A stretch of DNA of 41,280 nucleotides from Deltaproteobacteria bacterium. Lineage in GTDB: Bacteria; Desulfobacterota; Desulfobulbia; Desulfobulbales; JAJRZW01. The notes beneath the pieces were generated by a model. It made no database searches. It saw only the letters and a program-made list of their open reading frames with translations, and had not been told where the DNA came from. This document shows, piece after piece, positions 7,787 through 15,521 of this stretch (its first letter is position 1; every line of letters begins with the position of its first letter). Where the stretch lies: assembly GCA_024275015.1 (NCBI GenBank), contig JAJRZW010000020.1, positions 1-41,280 of the forward strand, in the 5' to 3' direction. Both the position numbers and the translations under genes were made by a program.

Positions 7787-9283
7787 ATGATCAACGGCGC
7801 TCAATGTATTTTTAATCCCTCCGGCCCGGCGGAACCATGCCGGATTGTGGTCCTCGGGGCCACCGGCGACCTTGCCGGGCGCAAACTTTTCCCCTCGCTT
7901 TTCACCCTGTTCAAGGCCGGACACCTTAACCCGGAAAGCCGGATAACCGGTTGCGGCCGGGGAGAAATGAGCGATGACGAATTCCGCCGCATGACAGAAG
8001 AAAAGGTCTCCCCCGACGACTCAGAGGGAGAACAATGGCGGCGGTTCCGACAACTCATCAGCTATCACCGCCTTGACTTCAACGACGACGCCTCATTTGC
8101 CGCCCTGGCCGCCGGGCTCATCCCGGAGGAAGGAAAACCGGCGGTAAACCGCCTCTTCTACCTGGCCCTGCCGCCGTCAAGCTATGAACGGGCGGCCACC
8201 GCCATCGGCCGGGCCGGTCTCGGCCGGGAGGATGGCGGCTGGTCGCGGATTGTGGTGGAAAAGCCCTTCGGCCATGATCTCACCTCGGCCCGCAGCCTCA
8301 ACGCCGCCCTGCACGCCTGTTTCAATGAGGAACAGATATTCAGCATCGACCATTATCTGGCCAAGGAAACGGTGCAGAATATCCTCGTCTTCCGTTTCGC
8401 CAACGCCATCTTCGAGCCCCTGTGGAACCGGCAATACATCGACTCGGTGGCGATCATGGCCACCGAGACCCTGGGCGTCGGCCACCGGGCCGCCTATTAT
8501 GATACCGCCGGGGTAATCCGCGACATGTTCCAGAACCATCTCCTGCAATTACTGTCCCTGATCGCCATGGACCCGCCGGCCCGTTTCGAGGCCGACCAGG
8601 TCCAGGATGAAAAGGTCAAGGTCTTCCGGGCCCTGAAACACATATCGTCAAACCACGACGACCTCGCCATCGGCCAGTACGGAAACGGCGAGATCGACGA
8701 CGGGAAAGTGGCCGCCTACCGGGAGGAACCGGGAGTGGCGGCGGAATCAACCACCCCTACCTACGCCCGCATCACCGCCCACATCGACAATTGGCGCTGG
8801 CGCGGGGTACCATTCACCATGATAAGCGGCAAGAGGCTGGAGAAAAAAATCACCCGGATCATCATCAATTTCCGCCGGGTTCCCCATTCCCTGTTCAAGG
8901 ATATCCTTGCCGACACCATCCAGCGCAACAAGCTGATCATCAACATCTATCCTGATGAGGAAATCTGCCTCTCGTTTCAGAGCAAGGTCCAGGGGACCCA
9001 CCTCTGCCTCAACCAGGAAGTCATGCGCTTTGCCTTTGCCACCGGTGACGACCAGATCGACGCCTACGGCCGGGTTCTGCTTGACTGCCTTAACGGCGAA
9101 CGTCTCCTCTTCTGGCGCCAGGACGGCCTGGAGGAGACCTGGAAATACCTTGACCAGATCCTCGCCCGGGACAACACCAGCCGCCCCCCGGGGCAGACCC
9201 TTGCCATCTACGCCGCCGGAAGCCTCGGCCCGAATCGGGAAGAAAAGCTCCTGCGCCATCTCCTGACCGCCGGGAAACAATGA
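7787..9283 (+). CDS. zwf: Glucose-6-phosphate 1-dehydrogenase
   Basis: Oxidises glucose 6-phosphate to 6-phosphogluconolactone with NAD(P)+, the first step of the oxidative pentose-phosphate pathway, in the cytoplasm. The 498-residue length fits the family. Visible motifs: nucleotide-binding GATGDLAGRK (residues 24-33), EKPFG (157-161), and the active-site IDHYLAKETVQN (about 186-197, catalytic His188). The start at 7787 is chosen because AAGGA lies six bases upstream and the NADP motif follows at normal distance; longer frames read into repeat sequence. Its TGA stop is the first codon of the family B repeat inserted between it and pgl; before that insertion the zwf stop and pgl start would have overlapped as ATGA. 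Confidence 0.95.
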   Translation: MINGAQCIFNPSGPAEPCRIVVLGATGDLAGRKLFPSLFTLFKAGHLNPESRITGCGRGEMSDDEFRRMTEEKVSPDDSEGEQWRRFRQLISYHRLDFNDDASFAALAAGLIPEEGKPAVNRLFYLALPPSSYERAATAIGRAGLGREDGGWSRIVVEKPFGHDLTSARSLNAALHACFNEEQIFSIDHYLAKETVQNILVFRFANAIFEPLWNRQYIDSVAIMATETLGVGHRAAYYDTAGVIRDMFQNHLLQLLSLIAMDPPARFEADQVQDEKVKVFRALKHISSNHDDLAIGQYGNGEIDDGKVAAYREEPGVAAESTTPTYARITAHIDNWRWRGVPFTMISGKRLEKKITRIIINFRRVPHSLFKDILADTIQRNKLIINIYPDEEICLSFQSKVQGTHLCLNQEVMRFAFATGDDQIDAYGRVLLDCLNGERLLFWRQDGLEETWKYLDQILARDNTSRPPGQTLAIYAAGSLGPNREEKLLRHLLTAGKQ

Positions 9284-9437
9284 TGGCGTCGCAAAAAGTC
9301 GCCGGATGCGGCGTTGCTGCAAATATTCTCATTACTGCGGCGTATGTAAGCAGGACTCATTCCTCGAAATTTACGCGCCTTGCATTCGACGATTTTTGCT
9401 TAGCCATCCCCTTGATGGACTTTTTACGAGGCCATCA
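9281..9437 (+). mobile_element. Family B MITE between zwf and pgl, ACAA duplication
   Basis: A 157-bp element with terminal inverted repeats of about 20 bp: TGATGGCGTCGCAAAAAGTC on the left and, read in reverse from the right, TGATGGCCTCGTAAAAAGTC. It is flanked by a perfect 4-bp direct repeat ACAA (9277-9280 and 9438-9441). No coding capacity. Its first three bases serve as the zwf stop codon, and its right end places GAGG ten bases ahead of the pgl ATG. A partial relative of the right end is seen at about 38993-39012. Confidence 0.8.
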
Positions 9438-9440
9438 ACA

Positions 9441-10151
9441 ATGACAATGGCCGCCGGCAAAGCAGAAATAAGGCAATACCCCTCCCGGAAAGACGCGGCG
9501 CAGGCGGGGGCGGCAAGCATCCGGCAACAGGCGGCCGACGCCATCGCCGCCCGGGGGATATTCACCCTGGTGATCCCCGGCGGCAGAAGCCCGCTGCCGC
9601 TGTTCAAGGAACTGGCGAGGGGGAATTTCCCCTGGGACTACAGCCATATATTCTGGGGCGACGAACGCTGTCTGCCGCAGGATCACCCGGAAAGCAATTT
9701 TCGTCTGGCCCGGGAACACCTCATCGCCCCTGCCGGAATCAGCGGGGATCATGTCCACCCGATACCGGTGGATATATTGCCGGAAGAGGCGGCGGCGGCG
9801 TATCAGCGGGAGATAGAACAATTCTTCAGCGCCGCGGCCATCCCCTGCCGATTTGACTGCGTCGTCCTCGGGATGGGCGCCGACGGCCATGTCGCCTCCA
9901 TCCTGGTCGAGGAAACAGATACCGCCGGAGACAAGGCGGTTTTCGCCACCCAAGGCCGCAGCGGTTCACCGCCGGTGGCAAGGATCAGCCTTGGTTACTC
10001 CCTGCTCCTCGGCGCCGGGAAAATCATTCTCATCGTCAACGGTGAAAAAAAAGAAAAAACCCTTTGTCTCGCCGCCTCACCGTCGGGGAAAAACCTGCCT
10101 GTGGCAAGGATCATCAGCCACCCGGAAACCGTTGTCTTGCTGACCCAGTAA
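9441..10151 (+). CDS. pgl: 6-phosphogluconolactonase
   Basis: Hydrolyses 6-phosphogluconolactone to 6-phosphogluconate, directly after zwf in the pathway and on the chromosome. Family motifs are clear: LVIPGGRSPLPLF near residue 38, IFWGDERCLPQDHPESNF near residue 71, and DCVVLGMGADGHVASI near residue 140. About 236 residues, the usual length. I place the start at ATG 9441 (or 9447), because the frame upstream is family B repeat sequence; removing the repeat would leave an ATGA overlap with the zwf stop. Confidence 0.92.
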   Translation: MTMAAGKAEIRQYPSRKDAAQAGAASIRQQAADAIAARGIFTLVIPGGRSPLPLFKELARGNFPWDYSHIFWGDERCLPQDHPESNFRLAREHLIAPAGISGDHVHPIPVDILPEEAAAAYQREIEQFFSAAAIPCRFDCVVLGMGADGHVASILVEETDTAGDKAVFATQGRSGSPPVARISLGYSLLLGAGKIILIVNGEKKEKTLCLAASPSGKNLPVARIISHPETVVLLTQ

Positions 10152-10199
10152 AGCCCGTCCCCACCTGAAAAAGGCTTAAGCAAAAATGCCAAAAGCTGC

Positions 10200-10228
10200 T
10201 TGACTTACGCCTTTTTTTTAAGTAAAAT
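10200..10228 (+). promoter_or_regulatory. Sigma-70-type promoter of the cytochrome gene
   Basis: TTGACT (10200-10205) and TAAAAT (10223-10228) are separated by exactly 17 bases, a near-consensus housekeeping promoter in an AT-rich patch upstream of the cytochrome start at 10275. A G-rich stretch (AGGGGGGG) ahead of the ATG serves as ribosome binding site. Confidence 0.65.
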
Positions 10229-10274
10229 CATAAAAGATGAAAAAATTTTAAGCCTTTTTGTAGGGGGGGCCACA

Positions 10275-11465
10275 ATGAGGAAGAAAGACATCAAGCTGAA
10301 AGCTTGTGGCAGCATAGCAGGCCTGTCAATGGCTGTTTTTTTTATGCTCGCCACCAGCGCCGGGGCGGTAGTCACCGGCGTCTGTTCCAACTGTCACACC
10401 ATGCATAACAGCCATGATGGCAACACCGTTGCCAACAGCAATGGTGCCCACTGGTCCGGCGGAGTGCTTACCGGCGGTTCAGTAACCACCGCCAACGCCC
10501 AACTCCTGGTCAGTGACTGTGTCGGTTGTCATTCAAGCACCGGCACCGCTACCACTGTTAATGTCGGCGGCTCCACCATTCCCATTGTCTGGAACACTGG
10601 CGGTTACCCCGCCACTCCTCTGGCCGGCGGCAACTTCTTCAATGTCCCCACCGACACCACCATGGGGCACAACGTTTACGGCATCGCCGGGGTTGACAGC
10701 AATCTCAGCTATGCCCCCGGCGCCTTTGACGATCTTGGTGGTACCGCCATTGGCTGCGGCACCAGCTGTCATACCACCCTGGCCCAGCCCGACAGCTGGT
10801 ACATCGCAGCCGGGAATGAGCCTGGCGGTTGCAAGGGCTGCCACGGCTATGTGGCGCATCATGCCAACAACGATGCCTCAACCCAGCCCCGCCCCACCGC
10901 TACTAACGGCGGCTACCGCTTTCTCGGCCCCCCGGCCGGACATCCCTTGGGTGGCCATGTCGATGGCATAGAAGATCCCGACTGGGAGGCGACAACCAGC
11001 GCCACCGATCACAACGTGTACGCCGCCGAGGTGGTGGACGACACCGAGGATCCCCAGTCCATGGGCAAGTTCTGCGCCGGATGCCACGGATCCTTTCACG
11101 CCAACGGTGATCCTAATAGCTATACGACCATCATGGAGACCGGGATAGACAACGGTACCGGTTCCACCGCCGACCCCTGGATCCGCCACCCCTCAAACTT
11201 CGGTATCCCCAATACCGGTGAGTTCACCCAGGTAATCGGCCAGACATACAGCGCCGCGATTCCAGTGGCCAAGAATGTCCAGACCACGGTTACCAGTACG
11301 GTTGACGCCGGAGATCAGGTGTTCTGTCTCTCCTGCCACCGGGCCCATGGCTCGCAATATCCCGACATGCTAAGGTTTGACTATACCGCGGTTATCGCTC
11401 ATACCGGCAGCGGTACCGCCACCAACGGCTGCTTCTTCTGCCACCGCAATAAAGACAATCCGTAA
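10275..11465 (+). CDS. Secreted multihaem c-type cytochrome (seven haem-like motifs)
   Basis: A 396-residue protein with an N-terminal signal peptide (charged MRKKDIKLK, hydrophobic core, cleavage near Ala31), so periplasmic or extracellular. It carries six CxxCH motifs (CSNCH at 37-41, CVGCH at 82-86, then CKGCH, CAGCH, CLSCH and CFFCH) plus one variant CGTSCH with three residues between the cysteines. The segments between are Gly/Thr/Asn-rich and contain additional histidines that could be distal ligands. Role: electron transfer between the quinone pool or inner membrane and periplasmic or external acceptors, by family knowledge. It stands alone, with its own promoter and terminator, without adjacent porin or quinol oxidase genes. 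Exact subfamily not recognised. Confidence 0.85.
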   Translation: MRKKDIKLKACGSIAGLSMAVFFMLATSAGAVVTGVCSNCHTMHNSHDGNTVANSNGAHWSGGVLTGGSVTTANAQLLVSDCVGCHSSTGTATTVNVGGSTIPIVWNTGGYPATPLAGGNFFNVPTDTTMGHNVYGIAGVDSNLSYAPGAFDDLGGTAIGCGTSCHTTLAQPDSWYIAAGNEPGGCKGCHGYVAHHANNDASTQPRPTATNGGYRFLGPPAGHPLGGHVDGIEDPDWEATTSATDHNVYAAEVVDDTEDPQSMGKFCAGCHGSFHANGDPNSYTTIMETGIDNGTGSTADPWIRHPSNFGIPNTGEFTQVIGQTYSAAIPVAKNVQTTVTSTVDAGDQVFCLSCHRAHGSQYPDMLRFDYTAVIAHTGSGTATNGCFFCHRNKDNP

Positions 11466-11490
11466 GTTTCATCTTTCCCCTGATATCCTG

Positions 11491-11525
11491 AAAAAGGCCA
11501 TCCATTACGGATGGCCTTTTTTTTT
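11491..11525 (+). terminator. Rho-independent terminator after the cytochrome gene
   Basis: AAAAAGGCCATCC, a five-base loop, then GGATGGCCTTTTT followed by more T residues: a perfect 13-bp stem including the A/T tracts, 25 bases after the cytochrome stop codon. Confidence 0.9.
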
Positions 11526-11656
11526 ATATTCACATGAACGCCCGAAGGGCGGCGGGGTAAAATTCCCGCCGACGTGAAAATCCGGCAAAAAATACATGAA
11601 TTCAAGTGGATACATACTCGGTTGCCACTAAGCCGTCACAAATTCAGGCTGAAGAC

Positions 11657-11823
11657 TGATGAAGTCGTAACAAGTCCCCGCTCCGGCTTGAAACGGCGAT
11701 TTTCGGGCAGCGGGCGGGGGCTGCTGAAATCCCGAACTCGGGCTATGCCCCCAAACATGCGGGATTTTTCAACCCATCCTGCCGCACGGACTTACAGCCC
11801 GTTTTTCAACGGGCTGTAAGTCC
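11657..11823 (+). mobile_element. Chimeric repeat: family C left part with family A right hairpin
   Basis: The left part (from TGATGAAGTCGTAACAAG at 11657 to about 11787) follows family C, including the AAATCCCG...CGGGATTT hairpin. The right end is instead the family A terminal hairpin, extended by flanking bases into a perfect 16-bp stem, GGACTTACAGCCCGTT / AACGGGCTGTAAGTCC (11788-11823). The element lies between the cytochrome terminator and the TPR gene; apart from it and the two terminators, nothing is seen in 11526-11966. Confidence 0.65.
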
Positions 11824-11902
11824 CTCAAATCAATACTATCGGGATACGTTTACGCACAGCATGGTGTCCCTGAAATGCCTCACTTCCCCAATCCCCCCCC
11901 CG

Positions 11903-11946
11903 AAAAAAAAAGCCGCATCCAGGGGAAAAAGCATCCGGGATACGGC
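11903..11946 (-). terminator. Rho-independent terminator after the TPR gene
   Basis: On the minus strand GCCGTATCC pairs with GGATGCGGC (one G-T wobble) and is followed by nine T residues, 27 bases past the TPR gene stop. Confidence 0.75.
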
Positions 11947-11973
11947 CACTGAGCTGAGATAACTTTTTTAGCG

Positions 11974-12567
11974 TTATTTACCCTCGGCCATTACATTGTC
12001 GAGAAGTTGCCGCACACTCTGACCGTTGGGGGCAAGGGCGGCGGGATTTATTTTCAGCAGTTCTTCCCATGCCTTGCGGGCGCCTTTTTTGTCTTTAAGG
12101 TCGTAAAGGAGCACTATACCCTTATTGAAACGGGACTGTTCGTGGGCGGGATCAATGGAAGCGGCGCGGGTGAAGGCGTCTAAGGCCTTTTTGGATTCAC
12201 CGTTGCGACGGTACATCACCCCGAGATCAGTCCAGACATTGGCATTGTTCGGGGTGATTTCAATGGACTTCTCATAAGCCCGAATCGCCTTTTTCGCCAT
12301 CCCGGAATCAAAATATATATGCCCCAGATGGGTCCACGCCTCACCGTTACCGGGATTGGCCGCGACTTCCTTTTCAAGGGAGAGGATGGTTCTTGCCTGG
12401 TCGGGAGATAGATTGGCCATTCCCGTCTGCCCCTGGGGCCGGCGGTTCTCAACCACCTTGACCGTGGGCTCGGACTGATAGACCCCGAATATTACTCCGG
12501 CGAGAAAACCGGCGACAAAGATCACGATCACCGTGATCCCCAGAGTTTCCTTCTTTAAATACACCAT
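11974..12567 (-). CDS. Membrane-anchored TPR protein
   Basis: About 197 residues. An N-terminal hydrophobic helix (roughly residues 8-28, 'ITVIVIFVAGFLAGVIFGV') anchors it, followed by tandem tetratricopeptide repeats from about residue 60 to 175 with the W..LG..Y...G...A and A...Y pattern. TPR domains mediate protein-protein contacts; its partners are unknown. The start at 12567 is preferred because AAGGA precedes it; an in-frame ATG at 12588 would add seven residues. It is transcribed alone and ends at its own terminator. Confidence 0.75.
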   Translation of the reverse strand: MVYLKKETLGITVIVIFVAGFLAGVIFGVYQSEPTVKVVENRRPQGQTGMANLSPDQARTILSLEKEVAANPGNGEAWTHLGHIYFDSGMAKKAIRAYEKSIEITPNNANVWTDLGVMYRRNGESKKALDAFTRAASIDPAHEQSRFNKGIVLLYDLKDKKGARKAWEELLKINPAALAPNGQSVRQLLDNVMAEGK

Positions 12568-12642
12568 CCCTTCCTTGACTGAGACCATGATTTTATCGCT
12601 CCCCGAAATAATGTTAACTACTCATAACAGATGGACTCGTAA

Positions 12643-12789
12643 CAGAGTGTCGCAAAAGCCGTCCTGGCTTTTGCGACTCCGGTTGGCCGGAACAAGTTCC
12701 GGCCAACATCTCGATTTCACCGGTTTTTCAACCCGACAAAATCGACGGCGCGGACATCGGCCCCTAACAGTCCGTTTTTCAACGGACTG
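12643..12789 (+). mobile_element. Family A MITE, diverged near-complete copy
   Basis: A 147-bp copy starting CAGAGTGTCGCAAAAGCC and ending CAGTCCGTTTTTCAACGGACTG. The first hairpin has changed on both arms in a compensating way (GTCGCAAAAGCC/GGCTTTTGCGAC), so the stem is kept. Flanks (GTAA and ACAA) do not form a clean duplication. It occupies most of the gap between the TPR gene and glucokinase. Confidence 0.75.
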
Positions 12790-12879
12790 ACAATAAAAGA
12801 TCAGCACCATAATAACAGTCAGGCGCGATGAGGGCAATAACACCACTCCGGCAATCTTCCATAGGCTGGCAAAAAACGA

Positions 12880-12885
12880 TATAAT
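12880..12885 (+). promoter_or_regulatory. Possible -10 element upstream of glucokinase
   Basis: A perfect TATAAT lies 51 bases before the glucokinase ATG, in an AT-rich patch. The -35 region (TTCCAT with a 17-base spacer) is poor, so this is only a candidate. Confidence 0.35.
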
Positions 12886-12935
12886 AGCAATAGTCAAAAT
12901 TTCTCAATGTCCATAACCTTAAAAAAAGGACCGTC

Positions 12936-13964
12936 ATGAACAACCGAACAGTTCTCGCGGCTGATATCGGCGCGACCAAAACAAATCTCGGCCTGTACAA
13001 CCTCAAAGACGGCCTGGACACCCCGATGAAGGAGGCCACTTACGCAAGCCCGCAATTCAAGAATTTTGATGTCATTCTCGAAGACTTTATCGCCCGGGAC
13101 AATAATCTCAAGATCGACATGGCCTGTTTCGGGGTCCCGGGCCCGATTGAAGACAACCGGGCCTCAACCACCAATCTTCCCTGGCTGATCGAGGCCGGCG
13201 GCATTGAAAGCAGCTTTAATATCAAAAAGGTATTGCTGGTGAACGACCTTGCCGCCACCGCCATCAGTATCCCCCACCTGAACTCCGAGGAACTTTTTTG
13301 TATTCAGAAAGGCAGTTGGAGTGAAAAAGGCAATATCGCTGTTATAGCGCCCGGGACCGGTCTGGGTGAGGCCTTTCTTATAACCGCCCCTTATGGCAAT
13401 CGAATCGCCCAGGGATCGGAAGGGGGCCACGCCGATTTCGCCCCCATGGATCAGATGCAGCAGGATCTCCTCACCCACCTGCGTGAACGCATCGGCCATG
13501 TAAGTTACGAGAACGTCTGTTCCGGCCGCGGTCTCCCCAATATCTATGATTTTATTCTCGAACACGGCCTGGCGAAAGAACCAGACTGGCTCAAGGAGCG
13601 ACTTGACGGCTGTGGCGACCCGGTGCCGGAGATCGTCCGGGCGGCGATAAAACACGGTGATGAATGCGAGATATGTGACCGCTGTATCCGGTTGTTCGTC
13701 GCCATCCTTGGCGCTGAAGCGGGGAACCTAGCGATCAGGACCATGGCCACCGGCGGGATCTATATCGGCGGCGGCATTGTCCCGAGGATCATCAATATCC
13801 TCGACTCACACCATTTTCTGAAATTTTTCCTCAACAAGGGCAGGGTGGCGGGTCTCCTGGCCAATATTCCGGTGCAGGTGATAATGAACCCCAAGGCGGC
13901 GCTCATGGGGGCGGCGGCCCACGCCATCACCGCCCTGACCCAGGTGGAACGGGTAATAATATGA
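12936..13964 (+). CDS. glk: Glucokinase
   Basis: Phosphorylates glucose with ATP to glucose 6-phosphate in the cytoplasm, feeding zwf upstream in the window. 342 residues, of the Glk (not ROK) family: N-terminal phosphate-binding DIGATKTNLGLY (residues 10-21), PGTGLGEAF near residue 138, and EGGHADFAP near residue 160, which carries the conserved sugar-binding Glu/His. A purine-rich AAAAAAAGGA lies upstream of the ATG. The last four bases overlap the start of the next gene (ATGA), so the two are likely co-expressed. Confidence 0.92.
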   Translation: MNNRTVLAADIGATKTNLGLYNLKDGLDTPMKEATYASPQFKNFDVILEDFIARDNNLKIDMACFGVPGPIEDNRASTTNLPWLIEAGGIESSFNIKKVLLVNDLAATAISIPHLNSEELFCIQKGSWSEKGNIAVIAPGTGLGEAFLITAPYGNRIAQGSEGGHADFAPMDQMQQDLLTHLRERIGHVSYENVCSGRGLPNIYDFILEHGLAKEPDWLKERLDGCGDPVPEIVRAAIKHGDECEICDRCIRLFVAILGAEAGNLAIRTMATGGIYIGGGIVPRIINILDSHHFLKFFLNKGRVAGLLANIPVQVIMNPKAALMGAAAHAITALTQVERVII

Positions 13965-14680
13965 CCGGGACAGAAAAGTCATTGATATTACGCTTTATAA
14001 TCGCCGCCGCGGGCCTGGCCGCGGCGGCGGCGTTTTTTTATTTTGATCTCGGCCAATACCTCCGGCTTGAATTTCTCAAAGATTCCCAGGAAAACCTGCG
14101 CGCTCTTTACGCCCGACAGCAAACGGCGATCATGATCGCCTACATGACAGTCTATATCACCGTTACCGCCCTGTCGCTCCCCGGGGCCGCAGTCCTCACC
14201 CTGGCCGGCGGCGCCATCTTCGGCTTCTGGGCCGGGTTGTTCGCGGTCTCGTTCGCCAGCACCATCGGTGCCGTCCTTGCCTGCGCCGTCTCCCGCTTTC
14301 TTCTCCGCGACTGGGTTGAAAAACGATTCGGTGACCGCCTGACCGCCATCAACCAGGGGATTGCCCGGGAAGGGGCCTTTTACCTGTTTTCCCTGCGACT
14401 GGTACCGGTATTCCCCTTCTTTGTCATCAATCTCGCCATGGGCCTTACCCCGATGCGAATTTTCACCTTCTACTGGGTATCACAACTGGGGATGCTGCCC
14501 GGCACCGCGGTTGTTGTAGACGCCGGACGGGAGTTGGGACAGATAGACTCCATTGGGACTATTCTCTCCCCGGGACTGATCGCCTCCTTCATCCTCCTCG
14601 GAATATTCCCCCTGGTGGCCCGGAAGGTCCTCAAACGGATTGCCGCGGCGAGAAAGCCGGGGACAACCGGCAAGAGTTAG
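13961..14680 (+). CDS. TVP38/TMEM64 (VTT domain) membrane protein
   Basis: 239 residues with about five hydrophobic segments. The conserved VTT/SNARE-associated core is visible: 'LPGAAVLTLAGGAIFGFWAG' near residues 74-93 and 'RLVPVFPFFVINLAMG' near residues 146-161. Family members (DedA/TVP38 superfamily) are inner-membrane proteins, some of which act as lipid scramblases or in envelope homeostasis. Its start overlaps the glucokinase stop, yet no direct metabolic link to glucose is known; the pairing may only reflect transcription. Confidence 0.82.
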   Translation: MTGTEKSLILRFIIAAAGLAAAAAFFYFDLGQYLRLEFLKDSQENLRALYARQQTAIMIAYMTVYITVTALSLPGAAVLTLAGGAIFGFWAGLFAVSFASTIGAVLACAVSRFLLRDWVEKRFGDRLTAINQGIAREGAFYLFSLRLVPVFPFFVINLAMGLTPMRIFTFYWVSQLGMLPGTAVVVDAGRELGQIDSIGTILSPGLIASFILLGIFPLVARKVLKRIAAARKPGTTGKS

Positions 14681-14779
14681 CCGTGATCATCCGTTATTGC
14701 CCCAAAATCCTCCCTGCGGACGAAAAAGCTCCTGGTTCCATCGCCGCCAATAAGACCGGACGGCAAGGTTGAAAAAAAA

Positions 14780-15462
14780 ATGCAATTTTTAAAAAATGTG
14801 ACGAATATACTGCGAAATTTTAACGATTTTAAGGGGTTCAGGCAATGGGAATTCCCTTCAGGAACCGAATTCGCGGCCCGGAGACAGTGGTGGGGAGAAA
14901 TGAAGGCCAGGAATCGCCCCCATGAAGGTATTGATCTGTGGCAATGGCGCAACGACAACGGCGGCATCATGACCCTGAAACCAGCCGTCCGGGTCGGTTG
15001 TGCCATGACCGGGAAGATCGTCAATATCAGCCCCGACTTTATCAGACTGTTGAAAAAGCCGTCCTGGCTTTTTCAACTCCCGGTTGGCCAAAACAAGTTC
15101 CGGCCAACCTCTCGATTTCACTAGATTTTTTTCAACCCGGTGAAATCGGCGGCGCGTCCGTGCGCCGCGACCAGCCCGTTTTTCAACGGGCTGTTATGGG
15201 TTGGACGGTCTTCGTTCTCTGCCGGGGAAAAAAGCTGTTGCAGATTTACGCCCACCTGCAACCGGAAACGGCGCTGCGACCGGGGCAGGATATCACCGCC
15301 GCCGCCATGATCGGTCGGACAGCCCCGGCCGGAGGCTGGTCGGTCCCCCCGCATCTGCATCTCTCCCTCGCCCGGGTCTCCGGCAGTCTCCAACCGGCCC
15401 TGGGCCGGTTGGACTGGAGCAATCTGGGCCAGTGGCCGATAAAGTTAATCGCCCCGGAATAA
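14780..15462 (+). pseudogene. M23-family peptidase gene interrupted by a family A MITE
   Basis: Two halves of one LytM/M23 peptidase domain are separated by repeat sequence. The upstream half (14780-15042, frame 2) contains the zinc-binding RPHEGIDLW segment (HxxxD); the downstream half (from about 15198, frame 1) contains IYAHLQPE and the second zinc motif PHLHLSL. Between them lies the 151-bp element with a TTAT duplication; deleting 155 bases restores one frame of roughly 175 codons reading ...SPDF-MGWTV.... As it stands, the first half runs into the repeat and stops at 15124 without the HxH motif, so no active enzyme can be made from one frame. Intact homologues cut peptidoglycan cross-links or bind to the wall. 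No signal peptide is evident; the true start is uncertain. Confidence 0.85.
15043..15193 (+). mobile_element. Family A MITE inserted in the M23 gene, TTAT duplication
   Basis: A 151-bp reference copy. Ends CAGACTGTTGAAAAAG and (reverse) CAGCCCGTTGAAAAAC form imperfect terminal inverted repeats (13 of 16 match). TTAT occurs on both sides (15039-15042, 15194-15197). Five consecutive hairpins can be drawn: GTTGAAAAAGCC/GGCTTTTTCAAC; GGTTGGCC/GGCCAACC; GATTTCAC/GTGAAATC; a GGCGC/GCGCC stem; and CAGCCCGTT/AACGGGCTG. The copy at 24489 differs at only a few positions, which suggests recent movement. Confidence 0.88.
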
Positions 15463-15521
15463 AAAAACCTCCACGAGTAGTCAAGGGCGATAACGACGCA
15501 GATTCGGTCCTGTCGCCGACT

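Noticed and set aside
7485-7790. A plus-strand frame ahead of zwf that could look like a small gene or an N-terminal extension of zwf.
   Set aside because: Both this frame and the extended zwf frame from 7565 are translations of the family D/A repeats; the same peptide words recur at 15043.
15050-15080. The first hairpin of family A as an ordinary rho-independent terminator.
   Set aside because: It could terminate transcripts, but its position inside a peptidase gene and its recurrence as part of a 150-bp unit with target duplications show it belongs to the mobile repeat.
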